Below are positions 40,601 to 50,410 of a stretch of 64,000 nt of DNA, one piece after another. A model generated the notes under the pieces. It searched no databases. It was given only the letters and a program-made list of their open reading frames with translations, and had not been told where the DNA came from. Every line of letters starts with the position of its first letter. The first letter of the stretch is position 1. Both the position numbers and the translations under genes were made by a program. The stretch comes from Graphiopsis chlorocephala (Eukaryota > Ascomycota > Dothideomycetes > Cladosporiales > Cladosporiaceae): assembly GCA_022828445.1 (NCBI GenBank), contig JAIZZJ010000001.1, positions 1,798,001 through 1,862,000 of the forward strand. Direction: 5' to 3'.

Positions 40601-42667
40601 ATCCGCTTGTTTGAGAACATCGATGACCAGCCGGAAGGCGGGTCCAAGTGTGGGACCCAGAGCAATAGCGAGGTTCAACAGTGCTCTGAGACAGAGCAGA
40701 TTCCGAATAGTCAAAGTTGGTCTGTCCGGATCAACCGAAGGACGGCGATCCCTCTCCGTCGAGGCTGCCGAGTTTTGGCTCACAAAGCTATCGACGCTGA
40801 GTAAGTGCCTGGGGTTGGAGAACACCCGCGGGCTTTCGATGCTAGGGGAGCGCATAGGCTCCGCAGTTGATGCGCTGAGGACTTGGGGTGGCACAGCGGC
40901 TTTCCCGAGGGTAGTCATGAGAGCATCGCGAGGCGTGCTCAATCTAAGCAGGCCGGCGACTTGCGCAAAGCGCTGATAAGCCTTGATCAGACCGCGATAG
41001 TAGTGATCGTCAAGCGCTGCATTTAGGAACGTAGACGACGTTGCAAGCACAGCTGGCCAACAAGATTCTATCAAGCTGGCGACTGCCTTGATCCTCGCCT
41101 GTGAGGGTCCTTCGATATCTAGCGGATTCAAGGGTACAGCTCGCTTGCGGAAGGATTGTGATCTTTCAGAGCGATTCTGCTGGAGGTCGCCATTTTGGTT
41201 CAATCGATTTTGTCTGGCACCCTTGTTCTTTGACTTTTCATGTTGGACAGTGTATGGCAACACTACCTTGGCGAGGTTATCCGACAGACTGTTCAAGCAT
41301 TCCAGCACCAGGCTGTACGCGTAAGTCTCAGGCAGAGTAGGGGGTTCGCTTTTGTCCAGTTGGTCCATGCAAGCAGTTCGTGGGACACTCCACTCCGAAC
41401 TGATGCCTGGAACGCTGGATTCTGCCACGCCAAAAGCTGAGCTGAGGACGCCCGCCATACCTCCGGCAGCTTCCATTGCTACTTGCTCGGATACCTGATC
41501 TCTTGTTGAAGTTGGGCCAACTGGTATAGTTGATTGCGGGCCAAGGCCAATGATGGCTGGTTTCTCCGTTGAAAGACGAACAAAAGCTGACATGATGTTC
41601 TGTATTACTGGTTTGCCGCCGCTTGCAGCATCAAACACCATGGCGGCTGTAATCACAAGATTTGAGTCATCGAAGAAGTTTCGCAGCACTTCCAAGTAGA
41701 GGCTGCGCTTCCAACTTTGTGATGAATCTGCTTCAAGCCCGTGGGTGAGGAGTTCCAATACGATTTCGCTTTCCTCTGTGAATTCCGTGAAGTGTCGCGT
41801 CAAGATCAGATTGACTACGCGCACACAACGCAAAGTTACAGGGAAGCTGGGTCTCTCGGATAGAGCCTGTGTAACGAAAGGCATGACGTTTGCACGTACG
41901 ATGCTGCTGAATTCAGCATGCTTGCTGATCAGACTCGGGTTGGCGTCTACGCAGGAGAAGACCAGTTCCAGACTAGCTTCTCTCGACAAAGACGTAAGGT
42001 CGACAAACTTGGCCTTGCGATCCTCCACCGCAAGGACTAAGTCGCGGAAAATCCTATAAGCATCGTATGCTGCAGGTCGAATAGGAATGAGACCATTTTG
42101 GCCAGGAATGTCTGCAACGGGCGAGATCTCCTGGGGTCTCAGATCCTCCGCAGCGACCCTCTCGAAGACAGTCGTGACGAGTTGTTGCAAAGTCGCTGCG
42201 GCGACCCCGCTAACAGTCTGAACTTTGGCTGCTTGTAGCGAAGAGCATACCTGGAGGGCGCTACTCAACAAATCTCCTTTCAGGTCATCAGAGTAGTTCT
42301 GCACCAACGACGGAAGAGCCTGAAGGATCTTGAGTTGGATGTCGAAGCCAAGATCGGTGCAAGCATGGAATGCTTCAACCGCTTCTCCGAGTCGACTCTT
42401 CGCAAGCCCTTGGGAGACAACTAGTCGCTGGAGGCACGTTACGCCGATTCCCGCAAGTTTTGGCGTTCGTGTAGCACATGCCAATAAGAATGGTTCGACA
42501 AAGTCCGGTCGACGGCTCAAGTCAACAGCAAGTTGTTGTTCCGAGGTCACCGAGAGTGATTTGATCTCCTGAAGTGACTTTTCGGCGGCATGGCGAAGAT
42601 CAGACTGTTTCCGTTTCGCCTCAGAGATCAGAGTCGAGAGCTCATTTGCTAGAAGCGTAGCACTCAT
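37613..42667 (-). CDS. MON2: Mon2/Ysl2-like Golgi-endosome trafficking protein
   Basis: A single uninterrupted 5,055 bp frame encodes 1,684 residues. It is a HEAT-like, all-helical scaffold related to large Arf-GEFs but without a Sec7 domain, matching yeast Mon2 (about 1,640 residues) in length. The N-terminus has the DCB-type region (LANELSTLISEAKRKQSDLRHAAEKSLQEIKSL, then LACATRTPKLAGIGVTCLQRLV) and a second HUS-like block (AYDAYRIFRDLVLAVEDRKAKFVDLTSLSREASLELV). Mon2 acts at the trans-Golgi/endosome with Dop1 and Neo1 in recycling. A Ser-rich, Arg-containing insert (residues about 480-520 and 610-660) probably is a disordered loop. The ATG at 42667 is the first in frame. Absence of introns over 5 kb is notable in a region where most neighbours have them. 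Confidence 0.9.
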   Translation of the reverse strand: MSATLLANELSTLISEAKRKQSDLRHAAEKSLQEIKSLSVTSEQQLAVDLSRRPDFVEPFLLACATRTPKLAGIGVTCLQRLVVSQGLAKSRLGEAVEAFHACTDLGFDIQLKILQALPSLVQNYSDDLKGDLLSSALQVCSSLQAAKVQTVSGVAAATLQQLVTTVFERVAAEDLRPQEISPVADIPGQNGLIPIRPAAYDAYRIFRDLVLAVEDRKAKFVDLTSLSREASLELVFSCVDANPSLISKHAEFSSIVRANVMPFVTQALSERPSFPVTLRCVRVVNLILTRHFTEFTEESEIVLELLTHGLEADSSQSWKRSLYLEVLRNFFDDSNLVITAAMVFDAASGGKPVIQNIMSAFVRLSTEKPAIIGLGPQSTIPVGPTSTRDQVSEQVAMEAAGGMAGVLSSAFGVAESSVPGISSEWSVPRTACMDQLDKSEPPTLPETYAYSLVLECLNSLSDNLAKVVLPYTVQHEKSKNKGARQNRLNQNGDLQQNRSERSQSFRKRAVPLNPLDIEGPSQARIKAVASLIESCWPAVLATSSTFLNAALDDHYYRGLIKAYQRFAQVAGLLRLSTPRDALMTTLGKAAVPPQVLSASTAEPMRSPSIESPRVFSNPRHLLSVDSFVSQNSAASTERDRRPSVDPDRPTLTIRNLLCLRALLNLAIALGPTLGPAFRLVIDVLKQADMVLSAATPHQASRQGSGSYSADNESPSALHAFSSEVAAVEAAASRLLESTADYPNDAFINIIETFCRLLRGRMPTAVMSPKPEEFSPPSTPTFQRRKISGLPGLSTLAEMQARDYQFILPKLGSLAALNVSRFVTNQPEESGWDLIVEETMKVAVASSSPALARRAATDLLCKLCAACLAEVVEEETELRATIQRRVLTVLPRIVEGIYAEDGDLTSADIEVQVQVLDAVKNILERSGESLVAGWNRVLALISSVFDSETAFTIADQHGATNIDWSQVSHEFMATRLGREAFTAVQLICSDFLGLLPIDVVPALIELLYRFMGQRDDLNLSLTTITMTWNISDTLFDDEHSSALEKMNICTTDLPQIETRLQQSANDNRAAQWLLVLVRLRDIVRSGQKEARKAAFQIICSICKNHGAQLSAGSWNVLLHTVVVGILCDNAAAVSSNADQPPGSDDNAQTAQEMTEIILEGTSAVLAEHARDIENIAELPQLWDLFANTLEILLSNANYSTSAAIYRSLTTILATVDVPFEKWQQPVQRTFVLWSSKIPPVPKQQNTKQDNQAAFTAYADLASDLYRLMSQELTEQQTATIIDNLLACIRESKASYYGADIHTMSPLQDKVLNLLQSLRTDIPGSKSRLITTAAAAILLHTETANQDNKSGRPSYIALAGESINWLQRLVTTHAQDAELCGTDAVQKAVESLQIVVSRKYGTKQDYKGMMLWRRATAATVAVAQPVLEKTLSSAVSEATSTALWTEFVRTTGAMMTANDLHTFGDVQRIYEDQISDIAAYEALRQILVPRLGSSELPDSVRETFAQSLFEASIIHRIEKCELPASGKAVLENVGTIRRGRMNVPFSQREQMSYVCFKELVMLSSEQPDPSPEQERIAQAVAPLLVLRLAIPVRAYIADQPLRGRAPQPLSELEELLFCFEQTEKLRLHPSALPHAKLVGAGGEKAHLSYLYPLLAKAVKTAGDRWSGAEEVLGPLQETLERLAVF

Positions 42668-43110
42668 TCTTCTATTGTTCGTAAATTACACGCTTCGCGT
42701 AGAATGACGATCAAGCCATAGCCAGGGAGAAGTTCCAAGTTGGCCTACGGACTTCAATGTTTCCGCGGCAGATGCATAAAGGCTCCGACAACAGTTTTTA
42801 GTGACCAGAAATTAGATTGTAGTGTTTCGTCGTGTCAGGTATGTACCATTCACTTCACATGCGGCGGCGAATGCAAGGTGTTGTCTTTTGATGTCTCGAG
42901 GTCCGCGGGCCAGCCCGCCAAGATGGCTTGAATCGCGCCTGCCTGACGCCGGTGACCTCAAGCTCGCCGCCCTCGCCGCCCTCGCCGCATCATCATCACT
43001 ACCAGCAGCTCAAACCACCAAACACATTCACATTCCACAAGACAAACTGCAACAATCCCACAAATCTAAAACCCTACTCTCCAACCAGAATCCCAACACA
43101 TCCACCCAAA
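42668..43110. promoter_or_regulatory. Divergent promoter of Mon2 and Sem1 genes
   Basis: 443 bp between head-to-head genes. The segment before the Sem1 ATG (42960-43110) is CA- and CCG-rich, typical of a pyrimidine/CA-rich fungal leader. The open frames overlapping it are artefacts of that composition. Confidence 0.4.
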
Positions 43111-43478
43111 ATGTCCGGCGCCGCCCAAGGAAGCGCAAACACAACCAAAGCCGTCACCACAGACTCAAAAGACACCAGCCAACCGCTGCAACCGCAAAAG
43201 CCCGGCGCACAACTCGAGGAGGATGATGAGTTCGAAGACTTCCCCGTAGAAGGTACGTAACATCACATCCCATCAAAACTTCCAGCCCTTTCCTTGTGGT
43301 CAGTGACGCTGACGCAATTGCGCCATCTACAGACTGGACCAAGGACGAGGAAGTCGGATCACAGGCCGGTGCCACGCACCTGTGGGAGGAGAGCTGGGAT
43401 GACGACGACACGAGCGACGACTTCTCGGTGCAGTTGAAAGCGGAGCTGGAGAAGGCTGGCGCACAGAAGAAGAGCTGA
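43111..43478 (+). CDS. SEM1: Sem1/Dss1, 26S proteasome lid subunit (Rpn15)
   Basis: Two exons (43111-43252, 43333-43478) give a 95-residue acidic protein. It has the two conserved Sem1 patches: EDDEFEDFPVEDW, formed exactly at the splice junction, and THLWEESWDDDDTSDDFSVQLKAELEK. Sem1/Dss1 stabilises the proteasome lid and also serves in the TREX-2 mRNA export complex and in BRCA2-type recombination. The Thr/Gln-rich N-terminal extension of about 35 residues is longer than in yeast. The intron (80 bp, GTACGT, acceptor TACAG) splits the D of EDW. The start is the ATG at 43111, in a CCAAAATG context. Confidence 0.95.
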
Positions 43479-43671
43479 GCGTGGTGGCATTACGAACACG
43501 AGGGAAGGATCAAGAGCACTGTTACACGGGGCGTGGGAATGAAAAAATGATACATATCAGCGTGGCGTCAGGCGCATTACAAGCTGCACTGATGGGCCGA
43601 GGGAAGAGCAAGAAAGGGAGAATTCATGAAAGCTTGAATGAAGGCATATATACTAGGGACGGCCTCTGGTC

Positions 43672-45317
43672 TTATTGTTCCAGTGATACTACGTCTGGCA
43701 GCTCGGCGATGTCGAGAGTCTGCCTTGACTCTAAATCTATCACCTTGATTGTGCCGAAGTCCAAGACGCCTGCGCCCGTAGTTTGGTACCTCAAAATTGT
43801 CTCGAAACAGGCTCCTGCTGTCAATGGGCCGATTCGGACATCTGGCGTCAGCGTGAGTGCCTTGTTCTGCTCTGCAATCTCATGTGGCCCATCCCTGATC
43901 GCGGTATCGTTAGACCCAGCGCGTCTCTCGAAGCGCGATTTCACAGATGCTGTGGAACCTCTCCTCTGCGCCGTCACTAACGCAAACCTACGACTGCGGT
44001 TGCTTTTGTTCAAGCATTGTACTTGAATATTGACAACGGAACCTCGCTCTGTGGTAGGCGGTGCCGTGAACGTGAAGATGATCTCCCCTTCTTTAGCCGT
44101 ATTATGTGCGAAGTCGTGCACAGAAGGCCTAGAGCTGTTCTGAGACAGCATCCGCTTGTGATGAGCACTTCCGGTACTGAGTGGCCTGGACCATTTGTAG
44201 GACACGGGGTTCTGGCTGTGAGATGTGTCGATCTGTGCTTGCCATTGTGTCTCGATCTGCACAGAAGAGTCTGCATCCATATATGCTGTTGCCTCGATTG
44301 AAACTGCAGCCAAGACCATGCTATTGGGAGCCGTTGCAGGTTCCGAATCAGAGTCCTCCATTCTGTACAGCAATACCACCTCATCACCGGCCTTTGAACG
44401 CTGTGGCCAAATTGCATCGTTCAGTCCCGTAACCTCTGTCCCCGGCAACTCGAGACGAACGTCATCAAGATGGACATCCCCTGTGATGAGCGGAGAGATT
44501 TCAACGTGCAAGCTTGCAATCGTGGCATCTGGTAAAGCTGAATATCCAATGCGCATGAAGAACGCTGGCACGGTAGGGAATGCTCTCTTAGTGGCACCTC
44601 TCAATGGCCTAGGTGTATCTTCGAGTTGTGAAGCCGCAGGAGACACTTTCGTGACTCTCGTCTCCGATACGTGAATCTGGCGAGCAGAGCTGCCAAGTGA
44701 CGGGTCGTACTGCAGTGACTCCAAGACGTTTGCAGGCAGGGGTTCGAAGCTGGGGAGATACTGGTTTCCGGACACAGGTGCTGTGGTGATACTACTGTTT
44801 TTGATGCCCAGATTAGCTGTAAAATATACAGCTGGCCGTTGTAGTCGTACGCGCGGACGAACAAGGTGGAGAGTTGGTTTCCAGACGACATAAGTGTGAT
44901 CCTTCACACACACCACGTCGACATTGCTCGTCGCGGGAGCTTTCGTAGAGGCAATGTCATGTTTTCCAGACGCTGCTGCCGAATTTCCTGGTCCTTCGGG
45001 CACGGCATTCGTTGCATGAGCCGAGATAGTGAGTTCTAGTGATGGCAAAAGTCTACGAGCCAAGTCTTCTGAGGCGGTAGTTCGTAGCACTATCTGAAAA
45101 CTTGATTTTTCATCTATATATCGTGAGTCGAGTGGAGTGTAGGTCGCGGTTTGAGTGACTTACCAAAGAATAAGTGCTTTCTTGTTGGGGCCTTCCGGAC
45201 TTCTTCTGGATTTCCTGCTTGCAGGAGAGCTACTGCATCGAATTTCCCCTCAGCAGGCAAAAGCACTTCCAGGAGTGCCCCTTTCGATAAGCTCTCGAAA
45301 TCGGACTTGATGTTCAT
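43672..45317 (-). CDS. TRS65: TRAPPII trafficking complex subunit Trs65
   Basis: Two exons (45317-45164, 45113-43672; 50 bp intron) give 531 residues. The N-terminus MNIKSDFESLSKGALLEVLLPAEGKFD and the junction block KHLFFDEKSSFQIVLRTT, assembled only if the acceptor at 45114 is used, match the Trs65 family (PF12735). The C-terminal half has immunoglobulin-like beta repeats ending in TLTPDVRIGPLTAGACFETILRYQTTGAGVLDFGTIKVIDLESRQTLDI, the usual Trs65 tail. In yeast Trs65 (Kre11) is specific to TRAPPII, the Rab GEF for Ypt31/32 at the late Golgi, and supports cell wall beta-glucan synthesis. It is convergent with Sem1. Length is close to the yeast protein (about 560). Confidence 0.88.
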
Positions 45318-47377
45318 GTCAAACAAGGTCGAGATGTGGTAATTATGTATTGTTACTCTTGATGTGGTTGTGGATGTGGGACAAGCCGTGACACAAGTCG
45401 AGGTCAGCCGCGGCTTCCTCGTCAGGAAATGCAAAGCAAGACATGAATTATCACACTGCACGCTTTGCGACCCTGCTTCCGTATTACTCAAGAATGCTAT
45501 AATTCGGACAATTCTGCTTGCTCGAAGATGTACAAATACGGACACTCGGCGGGTATTATTCACTCGCATCTTGATGCGGAGCTCAATTTCTCATGCACCA
45601 GCCAACATGCATTTACTTGTCACTGTAGCCTGGACGGCCCTAAACATATTCCACAGTTGAGTAAGGGCGCAATATTAATGTGGCCTTGCAGCCCTCGCGT
45701 GCACAATTTGGGCAAATGAGAGTCCCCGTCACAAACAGGAGGCCATCATTGCGAAAGGACTCGCACTACCCCTATACATGCGCGACATCCGGGCACGCAC
45801 TTCGGGCATTCGCGAGTATTGAATTCATCGAACAAACGTCGCGCAAAGCCTGAACATATAAGAGATGACCCTGAATGGACGTGCAGTCGCTGCTGGTCTG
45901 GTGACCAGAGGTGTTTCAGGGCGCAACGGGTGCTGAATGACTTGCGTGCCAACGGTGAGGTCAAACGAAGGTTCAAACACGCTTTGCGACGCCAGATTGT
46001 GATGATCCAGACCCACCTGCCTCTCGTCGTGGTCCTGGTGCTAGAGCCGCCGAGCATCTGGCCGGGTGGCGATTTCGCAGCGCTCGTTTGCGGATTGTGA
46101 GATGAGCAAGAGCTTCGAGAGTTTGTACTCTCACAATAGCGGTGGCTTAATGCCTCGGTTGCCAGCAAAGGCGGTCTTTGCTGGCCATGGACATGGGTAT
46201 TCCTTCGGTCGAACGACAGGTCATGGCGGGCCATGCCGCGGAGCCTCCGCAACAATATACTCCGGGAGTGCAGGCCACGTGGGTCCAGGATCAAACGGCA
46301 ACCCCAGTGAGATGGGTCAGACGTGTCATCCTACATGCTAACGTTAGGACATGATGAGAGACAAGAGGGATCTGCTGCCGAGATGTTGTCGCAAGGTCCG
46401 AAACGCAGCTCGTGGACTGATTCGTACCTCTTAGGCGCTCATGCAGCAGTCGTGACGCGATGTAACCAGATCTCCAGCAAGGTCGCCGGATAAACAATAG
46501 AGGCTAAGACCTTGGGAGTGCTCTGTGCTCGGCGCCAGCGTCGTCTCTCCAATCTGTCGCCTGCCACCGCATTGAGGACGTCGTAAGCGAGTCGGCGAGG
46601 ACGCATAATCAGATGCTGACTGGCGATGCCGCAGCGAGTGTACAGCACATTGCGCATATAGGCTGACACATATAGTCGCTCTCGCACATTAGTAGCAGTC
46701 GTTCATCCGGACGCACACGGATCAGGCCTGGTTCCGCATCGCGCTTGGGGGGCGCGGCAATCCTCAGCCCTGCTTTTGTGATCTTAGCGTCTCTTCTGCC
46801 CCCACCCCCGAGATACAAGAGTACGCGAAGCGACGCTGCTGCACTTCCTCCCCTCGCTACGAGCGAACGTGCGACTCGGTCTCCTTTGGTGCAGTGTGTG
46901 TTTGAAGTCGTGTGCAACTACACTATTGCAGTCGGAAAGAGCGACGTCGTCTATAAAGTACGCAAGAGGAGGACTCGGAGCCGAAGACCCTGCATACGAC
47001 ACCACCACCACCACCGCGCATCTGCCCGACGAGATAACGCAGGCCGTGACATCCGCGATCTACTGCTTAGTAACGACAAATACCACTACCGCTACGATAA
47101 ATCGCGCCTTTCTTGCCAGACCGCCAGCAAACCAAATCCCAGCCACGCGACTCGTCCTTATCATCTCCTGTCTCAGACAAGCGGCCCGAAGGCAGGGACT
47201 TAAAAAGCATATCGGCAAAGCATATACTACTCGATTGAGCTCGTCCGCGATACACCGCATCAACCCCCACTGTGGACAGAATGTGTGCTGGAGAGCGCGG
47301 AACAAGCAAAGCAGGCATACACAACCTTCCACAAGCACCATCATCCACATAACAACCCTTGCCTGGTGTAACTGAAC
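45318..47377. other. 2 kb gene-poor stretch with a TATA box near its end
   Basis: Between Trs65 and the gene at 47378. A frame at 45819-46100 (plus) reads a Cys/Arg-rich segment and short coding-like stretches continue to 46340, but no ATG start or intron set gives a coherent gene, so it may be a decayed fragment. A TATAAA at 46952-46957 lies 420 bp before the downstream ATG and could mark its transcription start, with a long CA-rich leader. Confidence 0.45.
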
Positions 47378-48238
47378 ATGTCTGTCTGGCGAGGCCTACA
47401 GTCTGTCATCTTCTTCTACCTATCATGTGCGCCTTGCTCCGACGCAGCGACCCGCAAGAAGCGCAATCGACAAGCGGTGCACGATGAGCGGCTACGCACC
47501 GAGCTCGAGGCAGCACATCCAGACTACCCGTCGCAAGCGGCACCTGGCTCGGTAAACCCACACTGGCAGATTGAGATCGACAATGGACCAATGACGATGA
47601 GCAAACAAAGAACAATGGAGAGCGATTTCAGTCGGACACGGTCAAGAGATTTGAATAAACCAGTAAGGAGGGACAGCAAGAGAGATCTTAAACCCAGCGC
47701 CACCAGAACCAGCACCACGAGCAGCAAAGTACAAAGTCCAGTAGACATGACATACACACAACGCCATCTGATGGTATACCAACGACCAGACGAAGAACTA
47801 TGGGGCGCGCCATCGTCATCCACCGTCAACCTTCCCACACGACCCGGCACAGCACGAACAAAAAGCTCAGCAATCAATATCTACCACCAAGCCCGCCACC
47901 CCGCCGTCAACGATCTACACCCTGCAACGACTCGCAGGATTGTCGACCGCGAAGAAGTCGCCTGGATGCTACAGCCTCTGCCCAGCGCCGCAGTTATGGC
48001 CGGTAAAGAGCTGCCTCCTGCTTCAATGAGCAGATCAAATAGCGACGTGAGCGGTCCATCACCAAGAAGCACAAAAAGCATCCCTGCCCCTCTCACGCCC
48101 ATCGAAGCACCATACGCATCGGAAGAAACAATCGTTCACACACCCGAATCGAGCGAGCACCACTTTGGCAAGCCCGAAGATTGGATATGGGAGACGACGA
48201 AACGAAACGTCTCAGCGAGAAGGAGTCTCGAATGGTAG
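47378..48238 (+). CDS. Conserved ascomycete protein of unknown function
   Basis: Intronless frame of 286 codons from the ATG at 47378. The opening MSVWRGLQSVIFFYLSCAPCSDAATRKKRNRQA has a short hydrophobic stretch with Cys followed by a basic cluster. It is characteristic of a family of fungal hypothetical proteins that I recognise by this head but for which no function is known. The CAPC motif next to the hydrophobic segment could be lipidated or membrane-associated (inference). The remainder is disordered, Ser/Thr/Pro/Arg-rich, with a conserved-looking terminal block FGKPEDWIWETTKRNVSARRSLEW. A long 5' leader with a TATAAA about 420 bp upstream is likely. Confidence 0.78.
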   Translation: MSVWRGLQSVIFFYLSCAPCSDAATRKKRNRQAVHDERLRTELEAAHPDYPSQAAPGSVNPHWQIEIDNGPMTMSKQRTMESDFSRTRSRDLNKPVRRDSKRDLKPSATRTSTTSSKVQSPVDMTYTQRHLMVYQRPDEELWGAPSSSTVNLPTRPGTARTKSSAINIYHQARHPAVNDLHPATTRRIVDREEVAWMLQPLPSAAVMAGKELPPASMSRSNSDVSGPSPRSTKSIPAPLTPIEAPYASEETIVHTPESSEHHFGKPEDWIWETTKRNVSARRSLEW

Positions 48239-49229
48239 GCAGCATTTAGGAGGAGCATTCACGGGTTTACGGCACGCAAGATCTTTTTTTGTTTTGTTTT
48301 TTGATTATGGAGCGTTCATAGCATGGAGTTCTGGTATTTTCTGTTTACTCTGGGTTTGGGAGGTGGGCATTACTGGAAAACCTGGTTCGGTTGGGTTTCC
48401 ATGGGGCGCGAGCAGATTGTTTTCTTCTCTCGAAACGGATCTCTTTGGAGTACACGATCAGTCGGGAAGGGATGGTTGTGACAGCTGAGTGACACCCAAT
48501 ACAAGTTTATTCAGCCTTGCTTTTGTTTCTTGCTGATGCTCCAGGATGATGATGATAAGGAGTGCAGGCTACACGTGATCCCTGACAGCATCAAATTGAG
48601 CGTTTGATGATGCTTCGTGGTCGTGTACTTAGACTGTTTGCTACCGACGCCGATATCCGGACATACAAGCTAACGACTGCTTCTCATCTTCACATCAGCC
48701 GATCCCTCTATTGGTTCACCTATGGATCCAAAAAGAGCTGCAAAAGCATCTACGGTGCGAAGAGATGCTCCGACTTGTTGTCACGTTTGCTGACCTTGCG
48801 CAAACATTGAATGCTACAGAGGGCCAATCTTGCCGTTCGAGAGTGTGAGATGTCGATCTCGTAGGAGTAGCGGTGGCGGTGGCGGTTTGCCATGCAGGTG
48901 CAATCATGCGTAGACTGCCGCGCATACCCGCTCCTCCAGCAAACGCTGAGACAAAGAACCATGCGGCTTTGTCGATTACAAAAAATGTCTTCGTCTTTTC
49001 CTGTCAGAATATAATACGTCAGACGAAAACAACAACGAGCGCTTCTCGCCAGCTCCACACAGCATAACACACCCTTGAGAACACTATCCAAGATATCAAC
49101 AACGTCTACTCGACAGATCGCGGCCAGGTCTGATTTCTAACCCTTTGAGACCCTTTGACAATGGAATTTCCTGGCGGCATCGAGCCAGAGTTTCCTCGCC
49201 CGCATTCTGGCTTCGGTAGAATGCCATAA
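48239..49229. other. Gene-free stretch
   Basis: About 1 kb without supported genes. A GT-rich segment at 48284-48303 and short frames at 48604-48810 and 48873-49067 do not resemble known proteins. Confidence 0.45.
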
Positions 49230-50379
49230 ATCTTTATAACGCCCGAGGGTAACGATTTGCTGGAGCGACCGATGAAGCATCGAACCGCCACCTGGATGTA
49301 TGAGATCGACTACAAGCAGGAGCGGCGGCTTCAGGCTATCAAGATTGTCCTGAAATTCAAAGCCGAGGAGCGCAAACGCAGGGAAGCCCGCACGGCAAGC
49401 GTCATGAACTGAGTCGCGTTGTTACCATCTGAGCTACTGCTTGAAGTCGTCAAGGCTTGCGCGGAGTCTCAGGTCGGCTGTTGGAATGTTCAAGGCTCGG
49501 CTGCGCAGTCTAAGCTTGCTTGTCTTGCCAATATGTGCTTCGCGTGGCCTGGCGGTGTCACAGATGACATACGCAAAATTCTGAAGCTGAAAGCAGCGAA
49601 TGCTTTGATCAAAGTCAGCCTTGTACAGATCCTTGATGACGTTCTCTCCACACAATACCCTTATGGTCCCGCCAATGCTGGTGGAGAGGCAGCACGATCC
49701 TCATCGCTTAGCGCTGGACCTTCATACCACTCCAGTCAATGGCAGCTTCAACCGCGAACTGAACAAAAGCATCAAGGTCATGCCGAGTCTAGGGACACAC
49801 TTCCCAAACATGGTAGTCTTCGTGTTGTAGCTCTACTTCCACTGTCGAAAACCAAAAAGCTACCACTCCTTCAAATCAGACGTGCTGAAGATGCGCAACA
49901 TCAACTTGCAGCGAATGGAAGCTGGGTCGGGCTGGCAACACGGTACAGTGGAGGACACGGCAATCAATCTCGTTCAGGCCTTCGTTGAATCAGCACCGGG
50001 AATCCGCAAGCTTATTCATTTTGGCGATGTGGCTGACGCCGTCGGTGACGCTCATCCTTGGGTTGGCCCATTGGTGGAAGTCAGCAGTTTAGCGGCTCAA
50101 AAGGTCGAACAAGCTGCTGTCACCGAAGTCGACGATAGGACCACGGGCTAAGAAGACCCTGCAAGAGCCGTTGCCAAACGCACCTTCGATCGAACCTATC
50201 GTGCCAAAAGGGCTATACAAGATCGTCAGGCGAGAGCTATATTGTGGTTTCGGGATCAATCTCGCATTGACGCATCAACATTGGACAGTGATGCCGCCAA
50301 AATGATAGATGCTGCGGACAGGGACCAGAATTGCTTGGAAAGTGGATATATGATGGAAGTTTACGACAGCATAGAATGA
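49230..50379 (+). pseudogene. Decayed F-box-like gene
   Basis: Coding-like sequence runs through three frames. Frame A (to about 49620) has a basic helical stretch (YKQERRLQAIKIVLKFKAEERKRREAR) followed after a TGA at 49410-49412 by LLPSELLLEVVKAC, the core of a fungal F-box. Frame B (49621-49830) has LALDLHTTPVNGSFNRELNKSIKVMPSL. Frame C (49882-50379) continues INLQRMEAGSGWQHGTVEDTAINLVQAFVESAPGIRKL...HFGDVADAV to a TAA at 50149-50151, then RTFDRTYRAKRAIQDRQARAILWFRDQ to the end. The shifts and stops are consistent with a dead gene rather than with introns, as no splice sites reconcile the frames. F-box proteins recruit substrates to SCF ubiquitin ligases. The relic runs tail to tail into the MBL-fold gene. 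Confidence 0.55.
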
Positions 50380-50410
50380 GTATCAAAGCGAGTCAGACCC
50401 ATCTTCAGAT

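Noticed and set aside
45746..46341. Overlapping frames on both strands (minus 183 codons; plus Cys/Arg-rich and Gly/His-rich frames)
   Set aside because: No ATG-supported start, no splice set joins the plus-strand pieces, and no motif is recognisable; mentioned only as possible decayed sequence.
46745..47203. 152-codon frame upstream of the gene at 47378
   Set aside because: It contains the TATAAA box and His/Pro/Arg-rich filler typical of a CA-rich leader; more likely promoter and 5' UTR.
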